25,485 nucleotides of DNA, from assembly GCA_964401355.1 (NCBI GenBank), contig CAYNYJ010000051.1:1-25485 (forward strand). Direction: 5' to 3'. Position 1 is the stretch's first letter, and every line of letters begins with the position of its first letter. The position numbers were made by a program, and so were the translations under genes. Origin of the DNA: SZUA-152 sp964401355. Its GTDB lineage: Bacteria; Pseudomonadota; Gammaproteobacteria; SZUA-152. The notes below the pieces were generated by a model. That model was given only the letters and a program-made list of their open reading frames with translations, ran no database searches and was not told the DNA's origin. This document shows, piece after piece, positions 14,604 to 23,916 of the stretch.

Positions 14604-15560
14604 TTAATTACACTTTCCGACCGAGCCCTTGGCACAGATGCGCCCATCCAGCCAAATGGCATGATCCAATATCGCGCCAGACAAGGTCGCCATGCTCAGG
14701 CTCGCGCCTTGCAAATCAGCATTTCTCAAATCAGCATCGGTTAAATTGATACTGCTGAGATCGGCTTTCTGTAAGATCGCGTAAGCAAGATTCGCCCCGG
14801 TCAAATCCGCACCTGCCAGATCCGCATTGCGCATATTTGCACCCAGCATCGTCACCTGATGCAAAATAGCCCCCGAGAGATTCGCCCCCACCAGATTGGT
14901 GTACGCAATATCGGCACCAGACAGTTGTGCACCGCGCAAATCGGCTCCCCCCATATTGGCATTTCGCAGCTTCGCACCACGCAGGTCAGCCGTGACCAAT
15001 TTCACTCCCTCCATCAAGCAGTTGCTCCAATTGACCCAGGGACTCGGCAGCGCATTGCAATCGGCGCTTTCCTGCGACGGCCAGGGTTGGTAATACAGGG
15101 CACCCATGACCAAGCTGACCAATATCAAGGTGGACAAAACACCGCGCAAAAAATAGTGGTGTTTACGCTGCACCACCGCCTCGGCAATCGCGGTCTTGAT
15201 TTCTCGGTGGCGGATCATATCCTCCTCTTCCTGCTGACGTCGGCCCGGATCGTCAACCCGACGTTCATGCCTAGGCTGAGCACCTTCAGCATCCCGACGA
15301 TCCCGTGAATTACGCTCATCCTCCCGCATGCGGGCAATTTTCAAACGCTCAGCCGCCTCCAGATCATCGGGATTGGCTTTCAATTCTTCGGGCACCAAAA
15401 TAGGGACATCCGACACTTTCTGCCAAGTATGCTGATCCGTGCTCAGCTCATCGGTATCGTAAATACGGCCCAACAGAATAAATCGCGAAATTTGTGGCCC
15501 CGGAAACGGACCACGAACCTGATCGCCTCTGCGGGTGTACCATAGTTGTTTGTTCTGCAT
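14604..15560 (-). CDS. Membrane-anchored GYF-like / pentapeptide-repeat protein
   Basis: Starting at the ATG ending at 15560 (GGGGA about 6 bases upstream) the protein has 318 residues. Residues 5-55 (LWYTRRGDQVRGPFPGPQISRFILLGRIYDTD) resemble the GYF_2-type domain, expected in the cytoplasm. Residues 65-120 are highly charged and probably helical. A single membrane segment spans about 137-157. The outer part from about 185 to 302 is made of pentapeptide repeats of the A(D/N)LxG type (roughly 22 units), which fold as a right-handed quadrilateral beta-helix. Four Cys (168, 181, 309, 317) flank the helix and could form disulfides if it is periplasmic. In-frame starts ending at 15572 (ATG) and 15584 (TTG) are less likely. 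Function is unknown. It is divergent from the FliK-like gene. Confidence 0.85.
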   Translation of the reverse strand: MQNKQLWYTRRGDQVRGPFPGPQISRFILLGRIYDTDELSTDQHTWQKVSDVPILVPEELKANPDDLEAAERLKIARMREDERNSRDRRDAEGAQPRHERRVDDPGRRQQEEEDMIRHREIKTAIAEAVVQRKHHYFLRGVLSTLILVSLVMGALYYQPWPSQESADCNALPSPWVNWSNCLMEGVKLVTADLRGAKLRNANMGGADLRGAQLSGADIAYTNLVGANLSGAILHQVTMLGANMRNADLAGADLTGANLAYAILQKADLSSINLTDADLRNADLQGASLSMATLSGAILDHAIWLDGRICAKGSVGKCN

Positions 15561-15717
15561 CCAATTCCCCATATGGCTGCCCAACGGCTGCCCGTACCTT
15601 CGCTTGAACCATCATTAATAAGAAATACGTATTTTGTTATCTGTCTTCCCGAATGAAAGATCGGCAGCTGATGCGAATATTTTAGGCCCTTGTTACCCTT
15701 TCGACAGAAAATCCCGT

Positions 15718-17316
15718 ATGTTATTCATTCAACAACGTGCTTCTGAGCTGTCATTTGACGTAACCAAAACCATGAACATCACCGGCATCCAAAACCCGCT
15801 CAAGGTGGATTTGCTCGCCAAATTCCCGCAGGCGATCGTGGATGCCTGGAAAGTGGGGCAACTTCTCAACGCCACCGCCGTGACAACCTCAAAAAATGGC
15901 CAGGCCACCATTAACATCAGCGGGACTTTATTGCTCGCGCAAACCCAGTTTCCCGTGACGCCAGGGCAAGCCCTGAAACTGGAAGTATCCAGTCTCGCGG
16001 CGATGACGATACTGAGACTCATCAATACCACGGCTAACCCGGGAAAAGCAGATGCCGTGCCCCCCATCACCATCAGTCTGCTGGCACAACCCAGTTTGAT
16101 CAAGCAATTATCGGTCGGCCTGCAACTCACCGCCCGTTTACCGTCCCCACTTGAAAACCCATCCACACGCACCGTACTGGAACTGGCCGGAAGTCGGGTC
16201 GCCGTACAATTATCGCAACCGTTGCCCGCCCACATCGGTCAACAACTCAAACTGGAAGTGGTGATTCCCGGGACCATTGCCGCACTTAAAATACTCACCG
16301 CACCCAGCCCCAGCGATAATATTCCACAGGCATTACGTTCAACATTACCCCGCCAAGCCCCGCTGCCACCGCTACTGGCCAACCTTGCACTGATTGCCAA
16401 CAACAGCAAGATTTCCTCCAGCGGCTCACCGTCTGCCCTCCCGCTACCACAACCCGTAGTGGCACTCGTGCGCAACCTCGTCAACCATTTGCCGCGTATC
16501 GACACCATTAACAGCGGCGTTAGTTTCGGAACGAGTGCCGGAGTTAATACCGGTGAAACGATCAAACAAGCCATTGCCCAATCCGGGTTATTTTTGGAAG
16601 CTCGCCTTGCCCAGATCGCACAAACACCGCCGTTGCAACAGGCCGCACTGCCGCTTACTGCCAACATCCCCATCGACTTCAAAGGTGGGCTGCTGAGTCT
16701 GCTGATGACATTGTTCAGCCTCCTTAAAGCCTCGCCAACCACAACCACCGCCAGCACACCAGCAGCCCAGCCATCACCCCCGAATACCCCTGCGGCATTT
16801 GCGACGGCCGCACAAGCCACACTGCATCAACAAATGAATTTGCAACAAGCACTGACAGAACTGCTACGCAGCGTAAAAAGTGGCCTGGCCCGATTGCAAC
16901 TGAATCAACTGGTCTCCAGCGCCCCCGAAGAAGAAGGTAAACGCAACTGGGTCATGGAACTGCCCGTGCGTAACGGGGAAAACATTGACCTTATCCAGCT
17001 CTGCATCGAAAAAGAAAAAAACCGCCAGCACAAAAAGAAGACCATCATGTGGTCTGTGACCTTATCCCTTAGCCCCAAGGGATTGGGGCCTATTCAAGTG
17101 CGCGTCAGTCTCGCAGATGAAATTATAAATACCAGTTTCTGGGCAGAAAACCCCAAAACCAAGATCTTTATCCACGACAATTTACAAACCTTGAAAAGTC
17201 GTTACCGTGAACTTGGGCTCAAGGTGGGCACTCTCAATACACATGAAGGCCGGGCTCCTGCTCAAACATCGGCCGATGATTTTCTGCATCACACCCTATT
17301 GGACGAAAATGCATGA
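15718..17316 (+). CDS. FliK-like flagellar hook-length control domain protein
   Basis: The C-terminal part (NWVMELPVRNGENIDLIQLCIEKEK, then SLSPKGLGPIQVRVSLADEIINTSFWAE and LKSRYRELGLKVGTLNTHEG) matches the Flg_hook domain of FliK. FliK measures hook length and triggers the substrate switch of FlhB in the flagellar type III exporter. The N-terminal 400 residues are Pro/Ala/Ser/Thr-rich and low in conservation, as in FliK linkers. The start is uncertain: ATG 15718 is given (532 residues), ATG 15772 and TTG 15634 are alternatives, and none has a clear ribosome site. It overlaps the following FlhB-like gene by 4 bases. No other flagellar genes are nearby, so this is an orphan pair outside a flagellar cluster. 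Confidence 0.85.
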   Translation: MLFIQQRASELSFDVTKTMNITGIQNPLKVDLLAKFPQAIVDAWKVGQLLNATAVTTSKNGQATINISGTLLLAQTQFPVTPGQALKLEVSSLAAMTILRLINTTANPGKADAVPPITISLLAQPSLIKQLSVGLQLTARLPSPLENPSTRTVLELAGSRVAVQLSQPLPAHIGQQLKLEVVIPGTIAALKILTAPSPSDNIPQALRSTLPRQAPLPPLLANLALIANNSKISSSGSPSALPLPQPVVALVRNLVNHLPRIDTINSGVSFGTSAGVNTGETIKQAIAQSGLFLEARLAQIAQTPPLQQAALPLTANIPIDFKGGLLSLLMTLFSLLKASPTTTTASTPAAQPSPPNTPAAFATAAQATLHQQMNLQQALTELLRSVKSGLARLQLNQLVSSAPEEEGKRNWVMELPVRNGENIDLIQLCIEKEKNRQHKKKTIMWSVTLSLSPKGLGPIQVRVSLADEIINTSFWAENPKTKIFIHDNLQTLKSRYRELGLKVGTLNTHEGRAPAQTSADDFLHHTLLDENA

Positions 17317-17609
17317 CTGACAAAAAACTCACGACCGCCGTCGCCTTACATTACGATGGCAAAGAGGCACCACAAATCACCGCAAAGGGAAGCGGTAAAC
17401 TAGCGGAAGAAATTATTGCCCTGGCCAAGGAACACGGCATCCCGCTACAGGAAGATGCGGCGCTAATCAGCTTATTATGCAAACTGGATCTCGGTGATGA
17501 AATCCCCCAGCCACTCTACATCGCCGTCGCCGAGGTGATCGCCTTCGCCTATCTGTTAAGCGGGAAAGTGCCGGAAGATTTTGAACCCGCAGCGCATACA
17601 CCCGAATAA
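17313..17609 (+). CDS. Stand-alone FlhB C-terminal domain protein
   Basis: The 98-residue product resembles the cytoplasmic C-terminal domain of FlhB/YscU-type export-switch proteins after the autocleavage site: AVALHYDGKEAPQITAKGSGKLAEEIIALAKEHGIPLQEDAALISLLCKLDLGDEIPQPLYIAVAEVIAFAYLL. It has no membrane segments and no NPTH motif, so it represents only the part that remains after cleavage. Such FlhB-like proteins are known beside orphan FliK genes and can substitute for the FlhB C-terminal part in some bacteria. The ATGA overlap with the FliK-like gene indicates coupled translation and a joint role in the export switch. Confidence 0.88.
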   Translation: MTDKKLTTAVALHYDGKEAPQITAKGSGKLAEEIIALAKEHGIPLQEDAALISLLCKLDLGDEIPQPLYIAVAEVIAFAYLLSGKVPEDFEPAAHTPE

Positions 17610-17794
17610 AAACCAAGGTTTCAAGTGCCTTTTTATGGTACAGCCTTCCAAATTAAATCTGCCCTATTCCATTTAATGTCGCCGGATCAAGCGACAACTG
17701 AATGCCAAGCCCTCCGTACAACACCAAATTTAAAGTTTTTCAAACAACTTCCGATACTTGCTCTTGACCAGACACTTCGCTTAAACTGCCGCTG

Positions 17795-18220
17795 ATGATG
17801 TTCCGCCAGATAAAAACATGCGCCTTATCCCTATGGATTTTATTGCTATCCATAGCGCTATTGTGTGCTCAGGGCATAACCCTGCATGTCCATAACCTGG
17901 GCCATGAACACGATCAACAACATGATCATCTTGCCGCCGAGCTAGCCGTTAAGCATTCACATCTGAGCGAAACCCATCTTTCGACGGACGCCTCCCACGG
18001 CGATCACCACGCCGAAGTCGTCTCGGAATTTGGTGCAAGTCCAGACGGTTTGCTGAAAAAGATATCCTATAACGTACTGACACTGGCGTTATTGGCCACG
18101 GTGCTGGCCTTACTTTTCCCCAGTTTTTATCAACTGATATTCCCGCGCCGTCGTGACATCGGCGTTATTTTTGCGTGGCAATATCGGCTCTCCCCCCCAC
18201 TGCGAGCTCCCCCACTCTAA
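17795..18220 (+). CDS. His-rich membrane protein at the head of the metal efflux cluster
   Basis: The 141-residue protein has an N-terminal hydrophobic segment (about 11-27, signal or anchor), then 12 histidines between residues 31 and 72 (HVHNLGHEHDQQHDH, HSH, HGDHH), a second membrane segment at about 94-116, and a basic tail. The layout suggests a metal-binding loop on the periplasmic side and resembles small CzcI-type accessory proteins before CzcCBA. Homology to CzcI is not shown by the sequence alone. The start is one of two adjacent ATGs (17795 or 17798) with no evident Shine-Dalgarno sequence. It is 144 bp upstream of the CzcC-like gene in the same direction. Confidence 0.75.
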   Translation: MMFRQIKTCALSLWILLLSIALLCAQGITLHVHNLGHEHDQQHDHLAAELAVKHSHLSETHLSTDASHGDHHAEVVSEFGASPDGLLKKISYNVLTLALLATVLALLFPSFYQLIFPRRRDIGVIFAWQYRLSPPLRAPPL

Positions 18221-18315
18221 ATCCCTTTTGCCGAATGGCAAGGTTGTTCGTGCCGATCTGAGCAAGGTCTGTACGTTGCAATGCTGCATATTTCTTAATG
18301 CTGTAAATTTTTCGT

Positions 18316-18337
18316 ACGTGTTGTTCAAACACGTTTT
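18316..18337 (+). terminator. Possible weak terminator or attenuator before the czcC-like gene
   Basis: ACGTGTT (18316-18322) pairs perfectly with AACACGT (18328-18334) around the loop GTTCA, and is followed by TTT. The stem is short, so partial read-through from the His-rich gene is likely. It sits about 28 bases before the next start codon. Confidence 0.35.
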
Positions 18338-18364
18338 AACAACGCGGCGTAATTGGAGTGAATA

Positions 18365-19708
18365 ATGTTGAAATACTTGTTTTGCTGGATTCAGAGTTAC
18401 TGGGCTCGGAAACGTCACCGGACTGTGGCGCTGGGGTTCACCTTGTTTTGCACCCTGCCGGGATTAGTGCTCAGCCAGCCGCAGTCTGAAAGGGTATTAA
18501 CACTGGAAAACAGTATCCTGCGAGTGCTGGAAATCGCACCGGAAACACGAGGTGCAGAGGCCTTGATCAGTGTCCGCAAGGGCGCCCTGCAACAAGCAGG
18601 GGCGTGGCCAAATCCTCAAATCGAACTGCGCATCGATGACAAGATCGGTAAAAATGATGCATCTGGCGGCAATCAACTGACCCAGTTCGTCTTCAGCCAA
18701 CCGCTGCCGCTGAATGGCCGTCTTGGCGACCAGAAAGCGATAGCGGCGGCACAATTGGACGCGGCACGGGCCGAACGCCACTATCAGCAATTACGCCTGG
18801 AATCCCAGGTCGCACAACGCTATCACAGCTTGCAATTAGCCACCGACCGTTTGCGCCTGGCGGAACAACGCCTGCAACTGGCAGATGAATTGCAGGAGGT
18901 CGGCCGACGACGGGAACAAGCCGGAGAGCTGTCCCGGCTGGAGCGTCTGCGGCTGGACCTGATCCGCGAATCGGCGCAACAAATCCTCGATAAAATGGAA
19001 GGTAAAACCAACGAGGCACTAAGCCAGTTCCGCGCTTACCTCGACTTGGCACCGAAGACCACTCCACTGCTGTCGTCACTCGCGCCCTTTGGCCCCATCC
19101 CGACACTGGCGCAATGGCAGGCGTATTTGCCCCAGCACGCAGCCCTGTTGGCGGCGCAGCACCAGCTTGAAGCGGCACGATCCGGCGTAAATCTGGCCCG
19201 CACCGAGCGTCTGCCCGACCCCACCCTGCGCCTGTTCCGTGAGCGCGATTACCTGAATGGGCGTGCGCAGGATGTCACCGGTATTGGCATTGGCATTTCC
19301 GTGCCGCTTTGGGATCGCAAGACAGGACGCCTGAGTGAAGCCCGAGGGCAAGTGTCGCTCGAACAATCGAAGCTGCAAGTGCTGAAACGGGATCTGGCCA
19401 GCCGTCTGCAACAAAGTTATTTGCACCTGAACCATCTGATTGAGCAAGGCAAACACTTCAAAATTCGCGTATTCGAGCCCGCACAACAGGTGTTTGATCT
19501 GACTCGCAAGGCCTATGCCAGTGGCGAGGTAGAGATCCTCTCCCTGATCGATGCCAACAATACCTACTTTGACGCCCGCGAGCGCTATCTGGAATTACTG
19601 CAAGAAGCCTGGCTGGAGGCCGCAGAATTGCGCCTGGCTGCCGGACGTACCCTTGTAACCGCCCTGCCTAACACACAGGCGACCACCAAACAGGATAACC
19701 AATCATGA
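18365..19708 (+). CDS. CzcC-like outer-membrane efflux channel (TolC family)
   Basis: This is the outer-membrane channel of a heavy-metal RND pump. The 447-residue protein has an export signal (hydrophobic segment about 22-38, ending near VLSQ). It shows the two-fold TolC/OEP repeat of long amphipathic helices rich in Leu, Gln, Arg and Glu (AQLDAARAERHYQQLRLESQVAQRYHSLQLATDRLRLAEQRLQLADEL). The string AGAWPNPQIELRIDD near the N-terminus is typical of CzcC-type members. GGAG lies 7 bases before the ATG. The stop overlaps the adaptor gene start by 4 bases (ATGA). No lipobox cysteine is visible. Confidence 0.9.
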   Translation: MLKYLFCWIQSYWARKRHRTVALGFTLFCTLPGLVLSQPQSERVLTLENSILRVLEIAPETRGAEALISVRKGALQQAGAWPNPQIELRIDDKIGKNDASGGNQLTQFVFSQPLPLNGRLGDQKAIAAAQLDAARAERHYQQLRLESQVAQRYHSLQLATDRLRLAEQRLQLADELQEVGRRREQAGELSRLERLRLDLIRESAQQILDKMEGKTNEALSQFRAYLDLAPKTTPLLSSLAPFGPIPTLAQWQAYLPQHAALLAAQHQLEAARSGVNLARTERLPDPTLRLFRERDYLNGRAQDVTGIGIGISVPLWDRKTGRLSEARGQVSLEQSKLQVLKRDLASRLQQSYLHLNHLIEQGKHFKIRVFEPAQQVFDLTRKAYASGEVEILSLIDANNTYFDARERYLELLQEAWLEAAELRLAAGRTLVTALPNTQATTKQDNQS

Positions 19709-20817
19709 ATAAACCACTGATCACCACGACCTTTATTTGCGCCCTTTTGGGCATGCCGGCATTGAGTTTCGCCGCAACACTGCAACTCACCCCGGCACAG
19801 CTGGCCAACGTCAAACTGACCACCACCACGGTGACCAGCCGCGAGAATCTGTCGCAGTTGAAACTCAACGGCATTCTCACCGCGGATCGCCGCAAGACGC
19901 ACCGGGTCGCACCGGTGGTAGATGGTGTGGTCACCACCTTGCGAGTAGTGGCGCATGAAAAGGTGCGCAAGGGCCAAGTGCTGGCACAGTTACGCAGCCA
20001 CAGTCTGGGCCAGGCGCAGGCCGACTATCTGGAGGCGCTGGCACGCTTTGAACTGGCCAGGGCAGAACGCAAACGCATCGAGGGCTTGTGGAAAGACGGC
20101 GTGGTAGCCGAGAGTCGTTGGCTGAAGGTGGACAGCGAGTACAAAAGCGCCCGCGCCACCCTGGAAGCACGGCGTCGGCTATTGTCGCTGACCGGACTGT
20201 CAGATCAGCAAATCGGACGATTGGCAAAGCAGCCGGACCAATTGGCGGTATTCGATCTGATCAGTCCCATCAATGGACTGGTCACCGGCGTCGATGTCGA
20301 GGCCGGGCAACTGCTGATGGCCGGACAAGCGGCTTTTCATGTCGATGATCTCAGCAGCCTGTGGGCTATGGTGAAGATTCCTGTAGCCAGTTTATCGCTG
20401 GTCAAGACCGGTGCAATGGCTGAAATCCGGGTGCAGGCCAATCCCGGCAAGGCCTATCGCGGCAAACTGGAATCCCTGGGCAGCGAAGTGGATGCACAAA
20501 GCCAGACCCTGGCCGGTCGCATCGTACTGGCCAACCGGGATGGCCTCCTGCGCCCCGGCATGTATGCCGAAGTCAGTCTCAGCGCTATCACCCGTCAAGG
20601 CTTGATGGTGCCAGCCAGTGCCGTGTTCCGGGTCGGTGACCAGAATTATGTCTTCAAGGCCCTGGGTGGCGGCCGCTTTGAGCCGGTCGCCATTAAAACC
20701 GGGCGTCAGGCAGGTAACTGGGTGCCGGTCATCAGCGGTATCGCGCTCAATGCGAGTATCGTCAATGGCGGTGTAGCCGAACTCAAATCTCATTGGCAGT
20801 ATCAGGGAGGCGAATAA
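19705..20817 (+). CDS. CzcB-like RND periplasmic adaptor (membrane fusion protein)
   Basis: This adaptor links the inner-membrane pump to the outer channel. The 370 residues start with a Sec signal peptide (about 1-23, ending LSFA before ATLQL). Then come the first half of the lipoyl-like domain (HRVAPVVDGVVTTLRVVAHEKVRKGQVLAQL), a short alpha-helical hairpin (about 95-155), the second lipoyl half (DLISPINGLVTGVDVEAGQLLMAGQAAFHVDDLSSLWAMVKI), beta-barrel and membrane-proximal parts (GRIVLANRDGLLRPGMYAEVSL). No His-rich or Met-rich N-terminal metal-binding segment is seen. AGGA lies 9 bases before the ATG. It is co-transcribed with its neighbours by a 4-base overlap upstream and 3 bp downstream. 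Confidence 0.93.
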   Translation: MNKPLITTTFICALLGMPALSFAATLQLTPAQLANVKLTTTTVTSRENLSQLKLNGILTADRRKTHRVAPVVDGVVTTLRVVAHEKVRKGQVLAQLRSHSLGQAQADYLEALARFELARAERKRIEGLWKDGVVAESRWLKVDSEYKSARATLEARRRLLSLTGLSDQQIGRLAKQPDQLAVFDLISPINGLVTGVDVEAGQLLMAGQAAFHVDDLSSLWAMVKIPVASLSLVKTGAMAEIRVQANPGKAYRGKLESLGSEVDAQSQTLAGRIVLANRDGLLRPGMYAEVSLSAITRQGLMVPASAVFRVGDQNYVFKALGGGRFEPVAIKTGRQAGNWVPVISGIALNASIVNGGVAELKSHWQYQGGE

Positions 20818-20820
20818 ATC

Positions 20821-23800
20821 ATGATTGCTTCTCTGATTCGTTTTGCGCTCATCCAGCGGCTGATGCTGCTGTTGATGGCGGCGGCGCTGACCGCGACGGG
20901 ATTGTGGGCCTTCAAAAGCCTGCCCATCGATGCCTTTCCCGACATCGCCGCACCACAGGTGCAGATTATCGTCAAGGCGCCGGGACTGTCACCCACCGAG
21001 GTAGAAAGCCGCATCACCTTCCCCATCGAGGTGGAGATGCAGGGTTTACCGCGACAGACAGTGTTGCGTTCCACCACCAAATACGCGCTGAGCATTATCA
21101 CCCTCGACTTCGAGGATGGCACCGACATTTACTGGGCGCGTCAGCAGGTCAGTGAACGCCTTAATCAGGTGTGGAGCGCGTTGCCTCAAGGTGTGGAAGG
21201 CGGTCTTGGCCCCATCACCACTCCGCTGGGCGAAGGCTACATGTACCGGGTGGAAGGTGAAGGCTACAGCAACCAGGAACTGCGCCGCATCCAGGACTGG
21301 GTGATTCGCCCACGTCTGCGCACTGTCGATGGCGTGGCCGATGTCAATTCCCTGGGCGGTGAGGTGAAGGTGTTTGAGGTGGTCGCCAATCCCGAGGCTC
21401 TGTTCGCACATGGGTTAAATTTAAATGATCTTGAAATGGCGTTGGAATCCAACAACCGTAACGCCGGTGGCGATCGTATCAAGCGCAATAATGAAGTGTT
21501 GCTGGTGCGCACCTCGGGGCAGCTACGCGGTCTGGAAGACATTCGCAGCATTACCGTCGCCAGCCGTAACGGTATCCCGGTGCATATCAGTGACGTGGCC
21601 GAGGTACGTATTAACTCCCTGACCCGCTACGGCGCGGTGACCGCTGACGCCAAAGGCGAAGTGGTGACCGGGCTGGCCCTGTTACGTTTGGGCGCCAACA
21701 GCCGCAGCACCGTGGATGGCGTCAAGGCCGAACTGGAAGCATTGAAATCGGCGCTGCCCGAGGGCGTGCACATCGTGCCCTTTTATGACCGCACCGAACT
21801 GGTTACAGCAGCCGTTTGGACGGTAGAAAAGGCCCTGGGTGAAGCGGTGATTCTGGTGCTGATCGTGTTGATCATCATGCTCGGCAATCTACGGGCGGCG
21901 CTCACCGTGGCGTTGATTCTACCGCTGTCGGTGTTGTTCACCTTTATCATGATGCGGCTGTTCGGTATCAGCGCCAACCTCATGTCACTGGGAGGGCTGG
22001 CCATCGCCATCGGTATTCTGGTCGATGCGGCGGTGGTGGTGGTGGAAAATATCCACACCCAACTCGCCCGCGCCCCCAAAGGCGTCAGTCGTCTGCATTT
22101 GGTGTATCGCGCCACCCTGGAAGTGGCCACGCCGGTGATAAGCGGGGTGCTGATCATTATCGTGGTGTTCCTACCACTGTTCAGTCTGACCGGCCTGGAA
22201 GGCAAAATGTTCACGCCGCTGGCGGTAACCATTTCCTTCGCCTTGATCGGCTCGCTGATCCTCTCGTTCACCGTCATTCCAGTACTGGCCAGCCTGCTGA
22301 TGAAAGACGGTCACGAGGGTGATGGTCGGGTATTGACGGCCTTAAAAACCGCTTATCGCCCAGTGATGTTGTGGGCCTTGCACCATCGTAAAACCGCCGT
22401 GAGTGGTGCCGTGGTGGCACTGATGATGGCGCTTTCGTTGTTCCCTCTGATCGGTAAGGAGTTCATGCCGGTAATGGATGAAGGCACCACCGTGGTGATT
22501 ATCGAAAAACTACCCAGCATTTCGCTGGAGCGTTCGCTGGAACTGGATGTCCCACACCAGACGGCGATGATGGAGTTGCCCGAGGTGATCGGCGTGGTAT
22601 CACGCACCGGTGCCGACGAGCTGCGGCTTGATCCCATGGATTTGCATCAGACCGACCATTTCCTGATCACCAAACCGCGCGATCAATGGACCCGCAGCGT
22701 GGCCGAATTTGAGCTGGCATTACGTGAAAAGCTCGATGATTTCATTGGCATCGACTACGCTTTCACCCAGCCCATCGACATGCGCGTCTCAGAGATGCTC
22801 ACCGGGGTGCGTGCTGCCATGGCGATCAAACTGTACGGGGATGATCTTAAAATACTGGAAGCAAAATCTAAACAGATTGAGGCTCTGGTGAACGAAGTAC
22901 CAGGGGCTGTGGATGTGTTCCGCGGCCAGCTATCCGGCCAGATCTATCTGCAAATAGATATCAAGCCGCAAGCCATTGCCCGTTTCGGGATCAATGTTGA
23001 AGACATCAATCGCTTAGTGGAAGTCGCTGTGGCTGGCAGCGTGGTCACCGAAGTGATTCAGGGTAACCAACGTATCGGCGTGTTGTTGCGTTACCCGGAA
23101 CGTTCGCGCAATTCACCCGCCGCCATTGGCGCATTGTGGGTGGAAACACCGGGCGGGGAAAAAATACCGCTGAGCAGCCTGACCAACATTCGTGAAGTAG
23201 ACGGGCCGGTGGCCATCAATCGTGAGTCGGCCAAACGTCAGGTGGTGGTGCAGGCCAATGTCGAAGGACGTGATGTGGTGGGCTTTGTTGAAGAAGTGCA
23301 AGCCACCATTGAACGCGAAGTGCAATTACCACCGGGTTACTACGTGACCTTTGGGGGCCAGTTTGAAAATCAACAACGGGCGGCGAAACGTCTGGGTGTC
23401 GTGGTGCCCATCGCCATTGCGCTTATTTTTGTGATGCTGTTTGTCACCTTCCGTTCACTGCGTCAGGCGGGTTTGATTATTCTCAACATTCCGTTTGCGA
23501 TGATCGGCGGCATAGTCAGCCTGTACCTGTCCGGTCTGTACCTGTCAGTACCCGCCTCGGTGGGTTTTATCACTCTGTTTGGTGTAGCGGTACTCAACGG
23601 CGTGGTGATGGTGAGTTACTTTAACCAGTTACGCGCCACCGGACGTAATGTCTTGCAAGCCGTGCAGGAAGGCGCGGAACGACGTTTACGACCGGTGCTA
23701 ATGACGGCATTGATCGCCAGTTTTGGCCTCATGCCCCTGTTGTTTGCAACCGGGCCTGGCTCTGAATTACAACGGCCCTTAGCGGTGGTGGTGATTGGCG

Positions 23801-23916
23801 GCCTGTTCACCTCGACATTACTGACCTTGATTTTGTTACCCACGTTATACGCTTGGCTGGAAGGACGGCCAGCGTCTCAATCTCAATCACCACAAACTGC
23901 GGAGGAACGCGCATGA
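20821..23916 (+). CDS. CzcA-family heavy-metal efflux RND transporter
   Basis: This is a proton-driven inner-membrane metal exporter of the HME-RND class, 1031 residues, with the family N-terminus containing LPIDAFPDI and two large periplasmic loops. Transmembrane helix 4 reads AIAIGILVDAAVVVVEN (D402 and E409). The Asp found six residues before this position in CzcA (DFG...D) is Ala396 here, as in CusA-like pumps. The three-methionine Cu/Ag relay of CusA is not clearly kept, since Ile stands where the first Met is expected in VVIIEKLPS. Substrate is therefore uncertain among Zn/Co/Cd, Ni and Cu/Ag. GGGAGG lies 10 bases before the ATG. The gene overlaps the DUF3240-like gene by 4 bases. Confidence 0.94.
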   Translation: MIASLIRFALIQRLMLLLMAAALTATGLWAFKSLPIDAFPDIAAPQVQIIVKAPGLSPTEVESRITFPIEVEMQGLPRQTVLRSTTKYALSIITLDFEDGTDIYWARQQVSERLNQVWSALPQGVEGGLGPITTPLGEGYMYRVEGEGYSNQELRRIQDWVIRPRLRTVDGVADVNSLGGEVKVFEVVANPEALFAHGLNLNDLEMALESNNRNAGGDRIKRNNEVLLVRTSGQLRGLEDIRSITVASRNGIPVHISDVAEVRINSLTRYGAVTADAKGEVVTGLALLRLGANSRSTVDGVKAELEALKSALPEGVHIVPFYDRTELVTAAVWTVEKALGEAVILVLIVLIIMLGNLRAALTVALILPLSVLFTFIMMRLFGISANLMSLGGLAIAIGILVDAAVVVVENIHTQLARAPKGVSRLHLVYRATLEVATPVISGVLIIIVVFLPLFSLTGLEGKMFTPLAVTISFALIGSLILSFTVIPVLASLLMKDGHEGDGRVLTALKTAYRPVMLWALHHRKTAVSGAVVALMMALSLFPLIGKEFMPVMDEGTTVVIIEKLPSISLERSLELDVPHQTAMMELPEVIGVVSRTGADELRLDPMDLHQTDHFLITKPRDQWTRSVAEFELALREKLDDFIGIDYAFTQPIDMRVSEMLTGVRAAMAIKLYGDDLKILEAKSKQIEALVNEVPGAVDVFRGQLSGQIYLQIDIKPQAIARFGINVEDINRLVEVAVAGSVVTEVIQGNQRIGVLLRYPERSRNSPAAIGALWVETPGGEKIPLSSLTNIREVDGPVAINRESAKRQVVVQANVEGRDVVGFVEEVQATIEREVQLPPGYYVTFGGQFENQQRAAKRLGVVVPIAIALIFVMLFVTFRSLRQAGLIILNIPFAMIGGIVSLYLSGLYLSVPASVGFITLFGVAVLNGVVMVSYFNQLRATGRNVLQAVQEGAERRLRPVLMTALIASFGLMPLLFATGPGSELQRPLAVVVIGGLFTSTLLTLILLPTLYAWLEGRPASQSQSPQTAEERA

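Noticed and set aside
17610..17794. Riboswitch or metal-regulator operator before the His-rich gene
   Set aside because: Only a 5-bp hairpin (GTCGC...GCGAC) and an isolated TTGACC with no -10 at the right spacing are present, and no MerR-type dyad was seen.
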